A stretch of DNA of 64,000 nt from Nonomuraea sediminis. GTDB taxonomy: Bacteria; Actinomycetota; Actinomycetes; Streptosporangiales; Streptosporangiaceae. Numbering within the stretch: the first letter of the stretch is position 1; each line of letters begins with the position of its first letter. The DNA lies in NCBI RefSeq assembly GCF_018531495.1, contig NZ_JAHDTI010000004.1, forward strand, positions 930,001 to 994,000, read 5' to 3'. The notes under the pieces were generated by a model. That model saw only the letters and a list, made by a program, of their open reading frames with translations. It made no database searches and was not told where the DNA came from. Made by a program: the position numbers and the translations under genes. Shown here in pieces: positions 24,550-32,376 of this stretch.

Positions 24550-25085
24550 GCAGAGGGCCTAAGACGACCAACACGAGCCACCCAGCGACCTACGCAGAGC
24601 GGCCCCACACGGCCAACACGAAGCTGCCCGGTCGGCCCGCGCGACGCCGCTCTAACAGCCCACACGGAGCGACTCAGTAGGCGGGCGTGAGCGGACTCAT
24701 TCGGCCCGCGCGGCGCCCGTCCAGCCTGCCTACGCAGTGCTGACCTGGACGGCCTACGTGGAGCGCTTGGAAGGCGCGCGGGAGCGGACCCCGGAGGCAC
24801 GCGTGGAGCGGACCCGGTGGGCCGACGCGGAGGTGTTGGGGACGGCTCACGCAAGGCCGTCCAGTCGGCGTCCGTGGAGCGGACCTGGATGGTCTACGCG
24901 GAGCGTCCAGAAGGCGCGCGGGAGCGCCGCACCCCACAGGCCCAAGCTGAGCGGACCCGGTCGGCAAGCGTGAGGCTCTCGGGTGCGACTCCACACGGAC
25001 CTGGTCGGCAAGCGTGGGGGCTCTCGGGTGCCCGGTCGGCCCGCGTGGAGCTCTCGGGTCGACTCCACGCGGGCCGTGGCGGAGT
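24550..25085 (+). repeat. Long degenerate tandem array, ~24-bp period
   Basis: Blocks of the type TACGCGGAGCGGAC or GCGTGGAGCGGACC recur about every 24 bases. Their GAG cores fall near 24666, 24690, 24736, 24760, 24782, 24806, 24830, 24877, 24900, 24921, 24949 and 24971. At the right end three units share GGTCGGC(A/C)(A/C)GCGTG and CTCTCGGGT. About 20 diverged units; no spacers. Confidence 0.7.
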
Positions 25086-25148
25086 GTTGAGACGGGCTAC
25101 GTGGAGTCGCCTCAGGTGGCTGAGGGTGGAGTCGTGGCGGTGGTCTGG

Positions 25149-25226
25149 CCGCGTCGCTGGAGGAGCGTTTCCCTGGACAGGGGGCGGCCGAAGTGCGGTG
25201 GGTGGCGGTGGGGTGGCTTGCCGTAC
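25149..25226 (-). repeat. Dispersed GTACGGC element, copy F
   Basis: On the minus strand, 13 bases after the DUF4230 gene stop: GTACGGCAAGCCACCCCACC, then CTGTCCAGGG, then ACGCTCCTCCAGCGA. It shares the first third with copies A and E but has a different second half, which matches copy G after the malic enzyme gene (CTGTCCAGGG, ACGCTCCTCCGGTGA). Confidence 0.7.
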
Positions 25227-25239
25227 AGGAGAAGGGGAG

Positions 25240-25899
25240 TCATGGCTCGTCGGAGAATTTGATGGTGGTTTTGGTGAAGCCGAGGGACTTGAGCAGGCCG
25301 GTCAGCATCGCCTTGGTGTTGGCGTCGGCGCGGGCGCGCAGGTCGCTCTCGCGGGCCGCCTGGGCGATCTTGTTCTCGGCCAGCACGTAGAGCTCCCGCT
25401 CGTCGGACGGCGAGGACGACAGGAAGCTCTGCACCCGGTCCAGGAGCCCGCGCTGCTGCGCGAAGACGTAGGAGCGGCTGTTGTCCAGGTTGGGCTTCTC
25501 CAGCTCGGCGTGCGGCAGGCGGAGCGTGGCCTCCTTGCGGTCCTGCGACACCGTCACCATGCTCCCTGACAGGCCGGAGAAGTCGACGTAGGCGTCCACG
25601 CCGCCCGCGCCGACGAACAGCGTGCGGGTGCCCTTGATGGCGTCGGGCAGGAAGGGGGCGTCCTTCTCCAGGTCCACGACCACCTGGAAGGAGCCTGTCG
25701 CGGCCTCGAAGCGGCTCATGTCCTTGATCGACTGGAGCAGCACGGGCTGGCTGCGGTCGATCGTGCGTTCGCCGAGCGGGTCGAGCCAGGACCAGGCGAG
25801 TCGCCCGCCCACGACCAGCAGGGCGACGAGCACGAGGAAGCCGGCCAGATATCGCCACCGGCGGCGCCGCGCGGGGGCGGCGGTCGGAGGAGTAGTCAT
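25240..25899 (-). CDS. DUF4230 domain membrane-anchored protein
   Basis: 219-aa protein with a basic N-terminus (PARRRRWRYL), one membrane span at about residues 16-36, and an extracytoplasmic DUF4230 domain. Domain features are VLLQSIKDMSRFEAATGSFQ near the start, an AYVDFSG stretch, and a C-terminal helix with AKMLTGLLKSLGFTKTTIKF-like order. Function unknown. It ends 13 bp from dispersed element copy F. It is 28 bp downstream of the multispan membrane protein gene on the same strand, so probably co-transcribed. Confidence 0.85.
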   Translation of the reverse strand: MTTPPTAAPARRRRWRYLAGFLVLVALLVVGGRLAWSWLDPLGERTIDRSQPVLLQSIKDMSRFEAATGSFQVVVDLEKDAPFLPDAIKGTRTLFVGAGGVDAYVDFSGLSGSMVTVSQDRKEATLRLPHAELEKPNLDNSRSYVFAQQRGLLDRVQSFLSSSPSDERELYVLAENKIAQAARESDLRARADANTKAMLTGLLKSLGFTKTTIKFSDEP

Positions 25900-25927
25900 G
25901 AGCCCTTGACTACCCGCCCGCCGATCA

Positions 25928-27283
25928 TCAGTGCCAGCTGTTTGGTGACATCTCCGATCCCCAACCGGATGTGGGCTCCACGGCGGGGTCCGGGTAGACC
26001 GGGTAGACCTGCGTGGCGTCGGGCGAGGGCCGCACCGGCGCGGCCGCCCGCGACGGGCCGCCGCCGAAGTGGCTGCTGGACAGCTTGCACGCCTGGAAGT
26101 CGCGGTAGAACATGCGCAGCCACTCGCGCCGCTGGTGCTCGCTGAGCCCGGAGAACCAGGCCGCGGCGTACTGGTGCTCGGGCAGCGGCCCGCCGGGAAG
26201 CGGCTCCCCGCGCAGCCACGCCAGCACGATCTCCCGGTAGCCGGCGGCGGTCGTGTCGGTGCACTGAGGGGTCAGCGACTCGACGTACTCGTAGGCCGCC
26301 TTGTCGGCGAACCCGGCCGACAGGTCGGGCAGGTGGATCTGCGCCAGCCCCGCGGTGTGGTCGAGCTGGTCGTCAAGCGGGCGCTGCTCGACCCGGGTGA
26401 AGGCCGCGGGCGTGCCCGCCAGGCGCGAGGCGATGCTGGTGAACGCGGCGCCCAGCTCGGTGAGCCCGGCCCGCATGCCGGGATGCACGCACACCGTGAT
26501 CGGCCAGTCCTGGCAGGCGTAGGCGATCTCCTGCGCCGCGGCCGGCTTCGGCTCGCTCAGCAGCCGCGCCACCCCGGCGCCCGCGGCCAGCACGGCGAGC
26601 AGCGCGCACGCCAGCGCCAGCGCCTGCCGGGTGACCAGGGCCGCCCAGCCGAGCAGCAGCGCCCCCGCGATCCCCGACAGCCAGATCGTCTGGTCGGTGA
26701 ACGTCGCCCCGCTCAACCCCTGGAACAGGTCGTACGGCTCGCCGGTGCCTGGCGCCAGCTTGTCGGCCCAGGTCTCCCGCTCGGCCAGCCAGGTGAACAG
26801 CCCGTAGCAGGCCAGCCCGGCCAGCGGCGGCGTCATCACGCGCGGCACCAGCCATCCGGCCACCCACCCGATCACCGAGTAGAGCGCGAGACCCGCCATG
26901 CCCATGCCGAGCCCGGACACGCTGAGCCGCCCCGACTGCTCGGTGATCACGGTCTTGACCGCCAGCACCAGTACCGTGGCGCCGAACGAGCCCACCACCA
27001 CCAGCACGATCGCCAGCGGCGCCTTCAGCGCGCGCAGGGCCGACATCGAACGGCCGCGCAGCGCCCTGCGCTTGCGGATCGCCACCCACGCGGCGAAGGC
27101 CGCCGCGACGGGCCCGGTCATCCGGAGCGAGCCGAGCACCGCGGCCACGATGTTCTCCCAGGCGTCCACGCCGGGGATGAGCACGCTCCAGGCCGCGACC
27201 AGGCCGAGGGCCAGCAGCACGGCGACCGTCACGGCCGCGCTCTGCTTCAGCTCCTCGCGCGTCACCCCCGCGTGCTCACGCAC
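25928..27283 (-). CDS. Multispan membrane protein with extracytoplasmic C-terminal domain
   Basis: 451-aa protein. The first ~240 residues hold about seven membrane spans, with basic loops such as RKRRALRGRS. The rest (about 245-451) is soluble and starts AYACQDWPITVCVHPGMRAG, with two cysteines and an HPG motif seen in actinobacterial ABC-linked membrane proteins. It ends with a Pro-rich tail. No catalytic motif recognised; function unknown. GTG start at 27283 with GGGGTG upstream. It is followed by the DUF4230 gene. Confidence 0.75.
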   Translation of the reverse strand: MREHAGVTREELKQSAAVTVAVLLALGLVAAWSVLIPGVDAWENIVAAVLGSLRMTGPVAAAFAAWVAIRKRRALRGRSMSALRALKAPLAIVLVVVGSFGATVLVLAVKTVITEQSGRLSVSGLGMGMAGLALYSVIGWVAGWLVPRVMTPPLAGLACYGLFTWLAERETWADKLAPGTGEPYDLFQGLSGATFTDQTIWLSGIAGALLLGWAALVTRQALALACALLAVLAAGAGVARLLSEPKPAAAQEIAYACQDWPITVCVHPGMRAGLTELGAAFTSIASRLAGTPAAFTRVEQRPLDDQLDHTAGLAQIHLPDLSAGFADKAAYEYVESLTPQCTDTTAAGYREIVLAWLRGEPLPGGPLPEHQYAAAWFSGLSEHQRREWLRMFYRDFQACKLSSSHFGGGPSRAAAPVRPSPDATQVYPVYPDPAVEPTSGWGSEMSPNSWH

Positions 27284-27330
27284 GCGTCACCCCGATGAAG
27301 TCCATCAAGCACCCCCCGTGCCCCGAAGGC

Positions 27331-27369
27331 GACGCGGAAAACGATCAGTCCCCACTTTGTTTCCGCGTC
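27331..27369. other. 10-bp inverted repeat between divergent genes
   Basis: GACGCGGAAA (27331-27340) and TTTCCGCGTC (27360-27369) are a perfect inverted repeat with a 19-nt loop. It lies 48 bp upstream of the membrane protein start on the minus strand and 125 bp upstream of the MarR gene. Either an mRNA leader hairpin or an operator. Confidence 0.5.
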
Positions 27370-27481
27370 ACCATTTGATGCGAGAACCATAACTGAGCGT
27401 GACGATTGGCGTCTGCATTCTTGGTCAAGCGGTGAATTCGATCGCTGAGAGTAACCAGACGAACCTGGACGAGCGGCGCGC

Positions 27482-27487
27482 TACGGT
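27482..27487 (+). promoter_or_regulatory. TACGGT -10 box for a leaderless MarR mRNA
   Basis: TACGGT ends 6 nt before the GTG at 27494 and no Shine-Dalgarno is present, the arrangement of an actinobacterial leaderless transcript. Confidence 0.55.
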
Positions 27488-27493
27488 AGCGCT

Positions 27494-28012
27494 GTGTCGC
27501 TCAATTTGCCGTTCGATCCCATCGAGCGCGCCGCAGAGACCTGGCGTGTTCACTTCGGTCCCTCTTCCGCCATGGCCGCCGTTACCTCGATCATGAGAGC
27601 GCACCAGATCCTGCTGTCGCAACTTGACTCGCTCCTGAAGCCATACGACTTGACCTTCGCCAGATATGAGGCGCTGGTGTTGTTGACCTTCAGCAGAACC
27701 GGCAGGCTGCCGCTGTGGAAGATCGGTGAACGCCTCATGGTCCACCCGACCAGCGTCACCAACACGGTCGACCGGCTGGAGAGGTCCGGTTACGTGCGCC
27801 GCATGCCCAACCCCGACGACGGCCGCGGCGTGCTCGCCGAGATCACCGACGCGGGCAGAGCCGTCGTACGGCAGGCCACGGCGGACCTGATGGGCGCCGA
27901 CTTCGGCATGACGATGTACGACGAGGGCGAGCTGGCGAGCATGTTCCAGCTCCTGCGCACGCTACGAGTGGCGGCGGGTGACTTCCCAGGAGCCGAGATG
28001 CGGCAAGATTGA
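27494..28012 (+). CDS. MarR family transcriptional regulator
   Basis: 172-aa winged helix-turn-helix regulator. The core is typical: LTFARYEALVLLTFSRTGRLPLWKIGERL, then the recognition helix MVHPTSVTNTVDRLERSGYV and the wing RRMPNPDDGRGVLAEITDAG. Dimerisation helices form both ends. The GTG start fits the leaderless -10. Its stop is 4 bp before the thioredoxin/TPR gene, so they may be co-transcribed. Ligand and targets unknown. Confidence 0.92.
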   Translation: MSLNLPFDPIERAAETWRVHFGPSSAMAAVTSIMRAHQILLSQLDSLLKPYDLTFARYEALVLLTFSRTGRLPLWKIGERLMVHPTSVTNTVDRLERSGYVRRMPNPDDGRGVLAEITDAGRAVVRQATADLMGADFGMTMYDEGELASMFQLLRTLRVAAGDFPGAEMRQD

Positions 28013-28016
28013 GGGC

Positions 28017-28952
28017 ATGGCCGACTTCACTAGGCCCGGATCGCTCTACGGGGCCATTGATCTGGGCGCGCGTAAGCAGGCACTCGAGGCGCAGGCCCGG
28101 CGGGGGTCCGCCGGACCCCAGTCGTCGGCGTCAGTCGTCGAGGTGACCGAGGAGACGTTCACCGCCGACGTCATCGACCGTTCGATGACCGTGCCCGTGG
28201 TGCTGGACCTCTGGTCTCCCCGGGCGCCCGGCAGCGCCCAGCTGAGCCCGATCCTGGAAAAGGTGGTCGGCGGCCTCGCCGGCAGAGTCGTGCTGGCCAA
28301 GGTCAACGTCGACGCCAGCCCGCAGATCGCGCAGGCGCTGCGGGTGCAGGCGGTGCCCACCGTCCTGGCCATCTTCCAGGGTCAGGCCGTCACCGGCTTC
28401 CAGCAGGTGCTGCCCGAGCAGGAGGTCGCCCGCTGGCTGGACGAGCTGATGGCCGCCGTCGAGCAGTTCTACGAGGCCAACCCCGACATCCGCCCGGCCG
28501 ACACCGGCGAGGCGGGGCCCGACGTGCAGGCCCAGCCGCCTGTCGACCCCGACCTGCTGGCCGCCGAGGAGGCCATCGACAAGGGTGACCTCGACGCGGC
28601 GGAGGCCGCCTACGAGCGGCTGCTGGCCCGTAGTCCTGGCAACGAGGACGCGCGCATGGGTCTGGCCGGCGTCGGCCTGATCAAGCGCACCGGCCAGGTC
28701 GACCCCGCCGACGTGCAGCGCCGCCTGCAGGACCCGTCCGACCTGGACGCCCAGCTGCTGGCCGCCGACCTGGAGATGCTCTCCGGCAACGTGGACGAGG
28801 CGTTCGAGCGGCTCGTCGGCGTGGTCAAGCGCACCTCGGGCGACGACCGCGACAAGGTCAGGAAGCACCTGCTCGGGCTGTTCGAGGCGCTGCCCGCGGA
28901 AGACCCTTCGCTGGCGAAAGCACGTAGAGCTTTGTCGAGCGCTTTGTTCTAA
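28017..28952 (+). CDS. Thioredoxin-domain/TPR protein, redox-inactive (CnoX/YbbN-like)
   Basis: 311-aa protein: a ~40-residue N-terminus, a thioredoxin-fold domain (about 42-150), then a TPR-like C-terminal domain (LAAEEAIDKGDLDAAEAAYERLLARSP). Where thioredoxin has WCGPC it reads DLWSPRAPGSAQLSP, with no cysteine, so it cannot be an oxidoreductase of the usual kind. The cis-Pro loop QAVPTVL is kept. This is the architecture of CnoX/YbbN, a holdase chaperone acting with GroEL. The ATG at 28017 follows MarR by 4 bp and the cytidylate kinase-like gene follows by 9 bp. Confidence 0.9.
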   Translation: MADFTRPGSLYGAIDLGARKQALEAQARRGSAGPQSSASVVEVTEETFTADVIDRSMTVPVVLDLWSPRAPGSAQLSPILEKVVGGLAGRVVLAKVNVDASPQIAQALRVQAVPTVLAIFQGQAVTGFQQVLPEQEVARWLDELMAAVEQFYEANPDIRPADTGEAGPDVQAQPPVDPDLLAAEEAIDKGDLDAAEAAYERLLARSPGNEDARMGLAGVGLIKRTGQVDPADVQRRLQDPSDLDAQLLAADLEMLSGNVDEAFERLVGVVKRTSGDDRDKVRKHLLGLFEALPAEDPSLAKARRALSSALF

Positions 28953-28955
28953 TCT
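28950..28955 (+). promoter_or_regulatory. TAATCT -10 box
   Basis: TAATCT overlaps the stop codon (TAA) of the thioredoxin/TPR gene and ends 6 nt before the ATG at 28962, consistent with a separate leaderless transcript. GAGGG in the same six bases could instead act as a weak ribosome-binding site. Confidence 0.45.
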
Positions 28956-28961
28956 GAGGGC

Positions 28962-29591
28962 ATGCGCGTCGTCACGATCTCGGCGACCTACGGCACGGCC
29001 GGCAGCCACATCGGCCCGGCCGTCGCCGAACGGCTGGACGTTCCCTTTGTCGACCGCGCCATCCCCAGCGCGGTGGCCCAGGAGCTGGGCTGCACGCTGG
29101 AGGAGGCCCTGGTCCACGACGACCGTGCGGAGCACGGCCTCGGCAGGCTGTTGTCGGGCGCCATGCGCCTGCCGACCGTCACCTTCGGCGGCGTCGACAT
29201 GTACGTGCCGGGAACGCTGCCGCTGCCGCCCGAGGAGTTCGTCAGACGCACCGAACGCATGCTCACGGAGATGGCGCGCACCCAGGGCGGGGTGTTCCTG
29301 GGCAGGGCGGGCGCCATCGTGCTGCGCGACCACCCCGGCGCCCTGCATGTCCGCCTCGACGGCCCGCTGGAGCGCAGGGTCCGCCAGACGGCCGAGTTCA
29401 ACGAGGTCAGCGAGCGTGAGGCGCGCCGCATCATCGAGGACAACGACCGTGCCCGCACCGCGTATGTGCGGCACTTCTACCGGGCCGATCCGGCCGAGCC
29501 GTGCCAGTACCAGCTGACGATCGACAGCACCACGATCCCGGTGCAGACGTGCGTCGACCTGATCGTCATCGCGGCCGAGGCGCTGGACTGA
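28962..29591 (+). CDS. Cytidylate kinase-like family protein
   Basis: 209-aa P-loop kinase-like protein of the Cytidylate_kin2 type. The N-terminal loop reads VVTISATYGTAGSHIG, an unusual P-loop with GTAGSHIG in place of GxGKS/T-type ends. LGRAGAIVLRDHPGALHVRLDGPLERRVRQ corresponds to the NMP-kinase LGRxG and RVRR regions. Substrate unverified: these proteins differ from housekeeping Cmk. Located between CnoX-like and malic enzyme genes. Confidence 0.85.
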   Translation: MRVVTISATYGTAGSHIGPAVAERLDVPFVDRAIPSAVAQELGCTLEEALVHDDRAEHGLGRLLSGAMRLPTVTFGGVDMYVPGTLPLPPEEFVRRTERMLTEMARTQGGVFLGRAGAIVLRDHPGALHVRLDGPLERRVRQTAEFNEVSEREARRIIEDNDRARTAYVRHFYRADPAEPCQYQLTIDSTTIPVQTCVDLIVIAAEALD

Positions 29592-29647
29592 CCGCAGGCC
29601 CCCTACCATAGGGGTACTTCTTGGTCAGGCGCGAAGGAGCGAATGAC

Positions 29648-31057
29648 GTGGCGACCGTCCCGAGTGTGTCGTACTCCATCACTGTGCGGCTCGAGGTGCC
29701 CGCTGGCGGCAAGGCCGTCAGCCAGCTCACCCACGCCGTTGAGTCGGCAGGAGGGGTGGTCACCGCCCTCGACGTCACCAACGCGGGCCACGAGAAGCTT
29801 CGCATCGACGTCACCTGCGCGGCCCGCGACACCGATCACGCGCAGCAGATCGTCGATCAGCTCGAGGCCGTCGACGGCGTGGTCATCCACAAGGTCTCCG
29901 ACCGGACCTTCCTCATGCACCTCGGCGGCAAGATCGAGATGAAGTCGAAGGTGCCGCTGCGCAACCGCGACGAGCTGTCGATGGCCTACACGCCCGGTGT
30001 GGCCCGCGTCTCGATGGCCATCGCGCGCAACAAGGAGGACGCGCGCCGCCTGACCATCAAGCGCAACTCGGTCGCCGTGGTCACCGACGGCTCCGCCGTA
30101 CTGGGCCTGGGCAACATCGGGCCGGAGGCCGCGCTGCCCGTCATGGAGGGCAAGGCGGCGCTGTTCAAACGCTTCGCCGGCATCGACGCCTGGCCGATCT
30201 GCCTCGACACGCAGGACGTGGACGAGATCGTACGCACCGTCCAGATCATCGCGCCCGGGTTCGGCGGCATCAACCTGGAGGACATCGGGGCGCCGCGCTG
30301 CTTCGAGGTGGAGCGGCGGCTGCGCGAGCTGCTCGACATCCCCGTCTTCCACGACGACCAGCACGGCACGGCCATCTGCGTGCTGGCCGCCCTCACCAAC
30401 GCGCTGCGGGTCGTCGGCAAGCCGATCGACTCCGTCAAGATCACCATGGCCGGTGCGGGCGCCGCGGGCAACGCCGTCCTGCGCCTGCTGCTCGCCGCCG
30501 GGGCGCGCAACGTCATCGTCTGCGACTACCTGGGCGCCGTCCACAGCGGCCGTGACGACCTGGACGAGTCGCTGCGGTGGATCGCCGAGCACACCAACGC
30601 CGAGGGCTACTCCGGCGACCTGCGCGGCGCGGTCAAGGACGCCGACGTGTTCGTGGGCGTCTCGGCGCCCGGCATCCTCACCGGCGACGACATCGCCACC
30701 ATGGCCAAGGACGCGGTCGTCTTCGCCCTGGCCAACCCGGAGCCCGAGGTCTCGCCCGACGACGCCCGCGAGCACGCCGCCGTCGTGGCCACCGGGCGCT
30801 CGGACTACCCCAACCAGATCAACAACGTGCTGGCCTTCCCCGGCGTCTTCCGCGGCCTGCTCGACGCGCAGGCCGACGGGGTGACGCAGGAGATGCTGCT
30901 GGCCGCCGCCCACGCCCTCGCCTCGGTCGTCGCGCCGGAGGAGCTCGGCCCCAACTACATCATCCCCAGCGTCTTCCACCCCGACGTGGCCGGCGCGGTC
31001 GCCGCCGCCGTCCGCGAGTCCGCCGGCGGCCGCGCCCGCGGCTTCACCGAGGCGTGA
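29648..31057 (+). CDS. NAD(P)-dependent malic enzyme with N-terminal ACT domain
   Basis: 469-aa enzyme for oxidative decarboxylation of malate to pyruvate. Residues ~5-85 form an ACT-like regulatory domain (SYSITVRLEVPAGGKAVSQL). The catalytic part has MAYTPGVARVSMAIA, the lysine/aspartate region VVTDGSAVLGLGNIGPEAALPVMEGKAALFK, metal ligands in EDIGAPRCFEVE and FHDDQHGTA, and the Rossmann motif GAGAAGNAVLRLL. GTG at 29648 with AAGGAG upstream. The ACT domain suggests allosteric control by an amino acid or other small ligand. Dispersed element copy G begins 28 bp after the stop. Confidence 0.96.
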   Translation: MATVPSVSYSITVRLEVPAGGKAVSQLTHAVESAGGVVTALDVTNAGHEKLRIDVTCAARDTDHAQQIVDQLEAVDGVVIHKVSDRTFLMHLGGKIEMKSKVPLRNRDELSMAYTPGVARVSMAIARNKEDARRLTIKRNSVAVVTDGSAVLGLGNIGPEAALPVMEGKAALFKRFAGIDAWPICLDTQDVDEIVRTVQIIAPGFGGINLEDIGAPRCFEVERRLRELLDIPVFHDDQHGTAICVLAALTNALRVVGKPIDSVKITMAGAGAAGNAVLRLLLAAGARNVIVCDYLGAVHSGRDDLDESLRWIAEHTNAEGYSGDLRGAVKDADVFVGVSAPGILTGDDIATMAKDAVVFALANPEPEVSPDDAREHAAVVATGRSDYPNQINNVLAFPGVFRGLLDAQADGVTQEMLLAAAHALASVVAPEELGPNYIIPSVFHPDVAGAVAAAVRESAGGRARGFTEA

Positions 31058-31085
31058 TCTTCTCTTTCATCAAGAGCTTCAGCTC

Positions 31086-31175
31086 GTACGGCAGGCCGCC
31101 CCACCGCCACCCGCCGCACAGGGCCGGGCTCTGTCCAGGGTGACGCTCCTCCGGTGATGCGGGGTTTCGCGCCGT
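31086..31175 (+). repeat. Dispersed GTACGGC element, copy G (3' of malic enzyme)
   Basis: GTACGGCAGGCCGCCCCACC starts 28 bases after the malic enzyme stop. It continues with CACCCGCCGCAC, then CTGTCCAGGG and ACGCTCCTCCGGTGA as in copy F. Same orientation relative to the upstream gene as copies A, E and F. Confidence 0.7.
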
Positions 31176-31226
31176 TACGACGCCCGTGACCGTGGCACCC
31201 CGGCCCCGCCTCCTCGGTCGGGGGCG

Positions 31227-32135
31227 TTAGCGCGCCAGCCCGTCGTCGACCGCCACGTTCTCCGGCTCGAGCACCAGCCCCGAGGCGGCGGCCTGCAGGT
31301 CGAGCAGGATCGCGAAGTCCTCCTCCACCCGCCCCGTGCCGATGCCCGCCTGCACCAGCTGCGCCGTGAGCGCCGCCACCGGCATCGGCACGCCCAGCTC
31401 GCGCGCCGCGGCCAGTCCCAGGTCGAAGTCCTTGCGCAGGAGCACAGGCGTGAACGTCGGCGTGTAGTCGAGGTTCACGAACGCCGGGGTCTTGTAGCGG
31501 GTGAAGGCCGAGCCCATCACGCTGTTGTTGAGGAACTCCAGGAACGCGTGGCGCGGCACCCCGCCCTTCTCCGCCAGCACGGTGATCTCCGCCAGGCACT
31601 GGGTCACCACGCCGAGCATCAGGTTGTGCGCGATCTTCACCAGCCGGGCGCGGTCTCCCTCGCCGGCGTACGTCACCGCCCTGCCGATGATCTCCAGCAG
31701 GTGCGACACCCGGTCGTAGGCCTCCCGCGGTCCCGACACGACCAGGCTCAGCCCGCCCGCCTCGACCACCTTGGCGTTGCCGCTGACGGGCGCGGCCAGG
31801 AAGTCCACGCCCCTGTCGGCGCAGAGCTCCCGCATCCGCGCGGAGGCCTCGAGCGACACCGTCGAGCAGTCGACCACGACCCGCGGCACGCGTTCCGCGC
31901 CGTCGAGCAGGGCGCGCAGCACCTCCTCCAGGTCCTGGGAGGCCGAGACCATCGTGAAGACCACGTCCTGACCGCGCAGGTCGGCGATCTCACCGGCCAC
32001 CGAGGCGCCCTCGGCAAGCAGCGGCTCGGCCTTGGCCCGTGTCCGGTTCCACGCGGTGAGCTCCACCCCCGCTCTGGCCAGGCGCGCGGCCATGGCCAGG
32101 CCCATCCGTCCGGTGCCGATCCAGCCCACGTTCAT
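31227..32135 (-). CDS. NAD(P)-binding beta-hydroxyacid dehydrogenase family protein
   Basis: 302-aa member of the 3-hydroxyisobutyrate dehydrogenase/tartronate semialdehyde reductase family. The N-terminal dinucleotide fold is GWIGTGRMGLAMAARL. Substrate motif FLAAPVSGNAKVVEAG is near residue 115 and the catalytic-lysine helix is VKIAHNLMLGVVTQCLAE. NRTRAKAE after the second strand suggests NADP. Its ATG overlaps the stop of a 62-aa gene (ATGA at 32132-32135). GGAG in the binding region supports the start. Substrate unknown. Confidence 0.9.
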   Translation of the reverse strand: MNVGWIGTGRMGLAMAARLARAGVELTAWNRTRAKAEPLLAEGASVAGEIADLRGQDVVFTMVSASQDLEEVLRALLDGAERVPRVVVDCSTVSLEASARMRELCADRGVDFLAAPVSGNAKVVEAGGLSLVVSGPREAYDRVSHLLEIIGRAVTYAGEGDRARLVKIAHNLMLGVVTQCLAEITVLAEKGGVPRHAFLEFLNNSVMGSAFTRYKTPAFVNLDYTPTFTPVLLRKDFDLGLAAARELGVPMPVAALTAQLVQAGIGTGRVEEDFAILLDLQAAASGLVLEPENVAVDDGLAR

Positions 32136-32320
32136 GACAGTTCTCTCCCCGATTGCGCGATGACCGGCCGCACCCCGGCCTCGCGCTGCTCCCGCCAGGT
32201 GAGCGACCACGCGACCGTGAGCCCGCCGTCGCGCGAGGTGCGGACGACGTCGCCGGTGCCGAGCAGCAGTTCCGCGTGCAGCTCGTCCAGCGCCTGCCTG
32301 GCGACCGGGTCGTGCCGCAT
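32132..32320 (-). CDS. Small hypothetical protein coupled to the dehydrogenase
   Basis: 62-aa protein MRHDPVARQALDELHAEL... with a C-terminal SLTWREQREAGVRPVIAQSG, no known domain. AAAGGAAC precedes the ATG at a good distance, and the stop overlaps the dehydrogenase start, which together favour a translated gene. It is 56 bp downstream of the MFS gene on the same strand. Function unknown; the role may be translational coupling. Confidence 0.65.
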   Translation of the reverse strand: MRHDPVARQALDELHAELLLGTGDVVRTSRDGGLTVAWSLTWREQREAGVRPVIAQSGRELS

Positions 32321-32376
32321 GAGGGGTTCCTTTCCAGGGCTGTCATGTCCCAATCTGCCCGTCAGCCGAGGTCGGG

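Larger units (their letters stand above)
24340..25239. other. 900-bp intergenic region, mostly degenerate array
   Basis: No gene supported. It contains the promoter block of the 50-aa gene (24394-24433), a palindrome (24457-24476), a long 24-bp-period degenerate array (about 24550-25085) and dispersed element copy F (25149-25226). Frames open through the array in several phases, as expected for a 24-base period (a multiple of three), and look like low-complexity Arg/Pro/Gly text. Confidence 0.7.

Noticed and set aside
24546..25085. Protein-coding genes in the 24-bp array on either strand
   Set aside because: Several frames stay open because the period is a multiple of three. The translations are low-complexity Arg/Pro/Gly text without ribosome-binding sites or conservation between units.
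28962..29591. Housekeeping cytidylate kinase (cmk)
   Set aside because: The P-loop and length differ from Cmk, so I keep the cautious cytidylate kinase-like family call.
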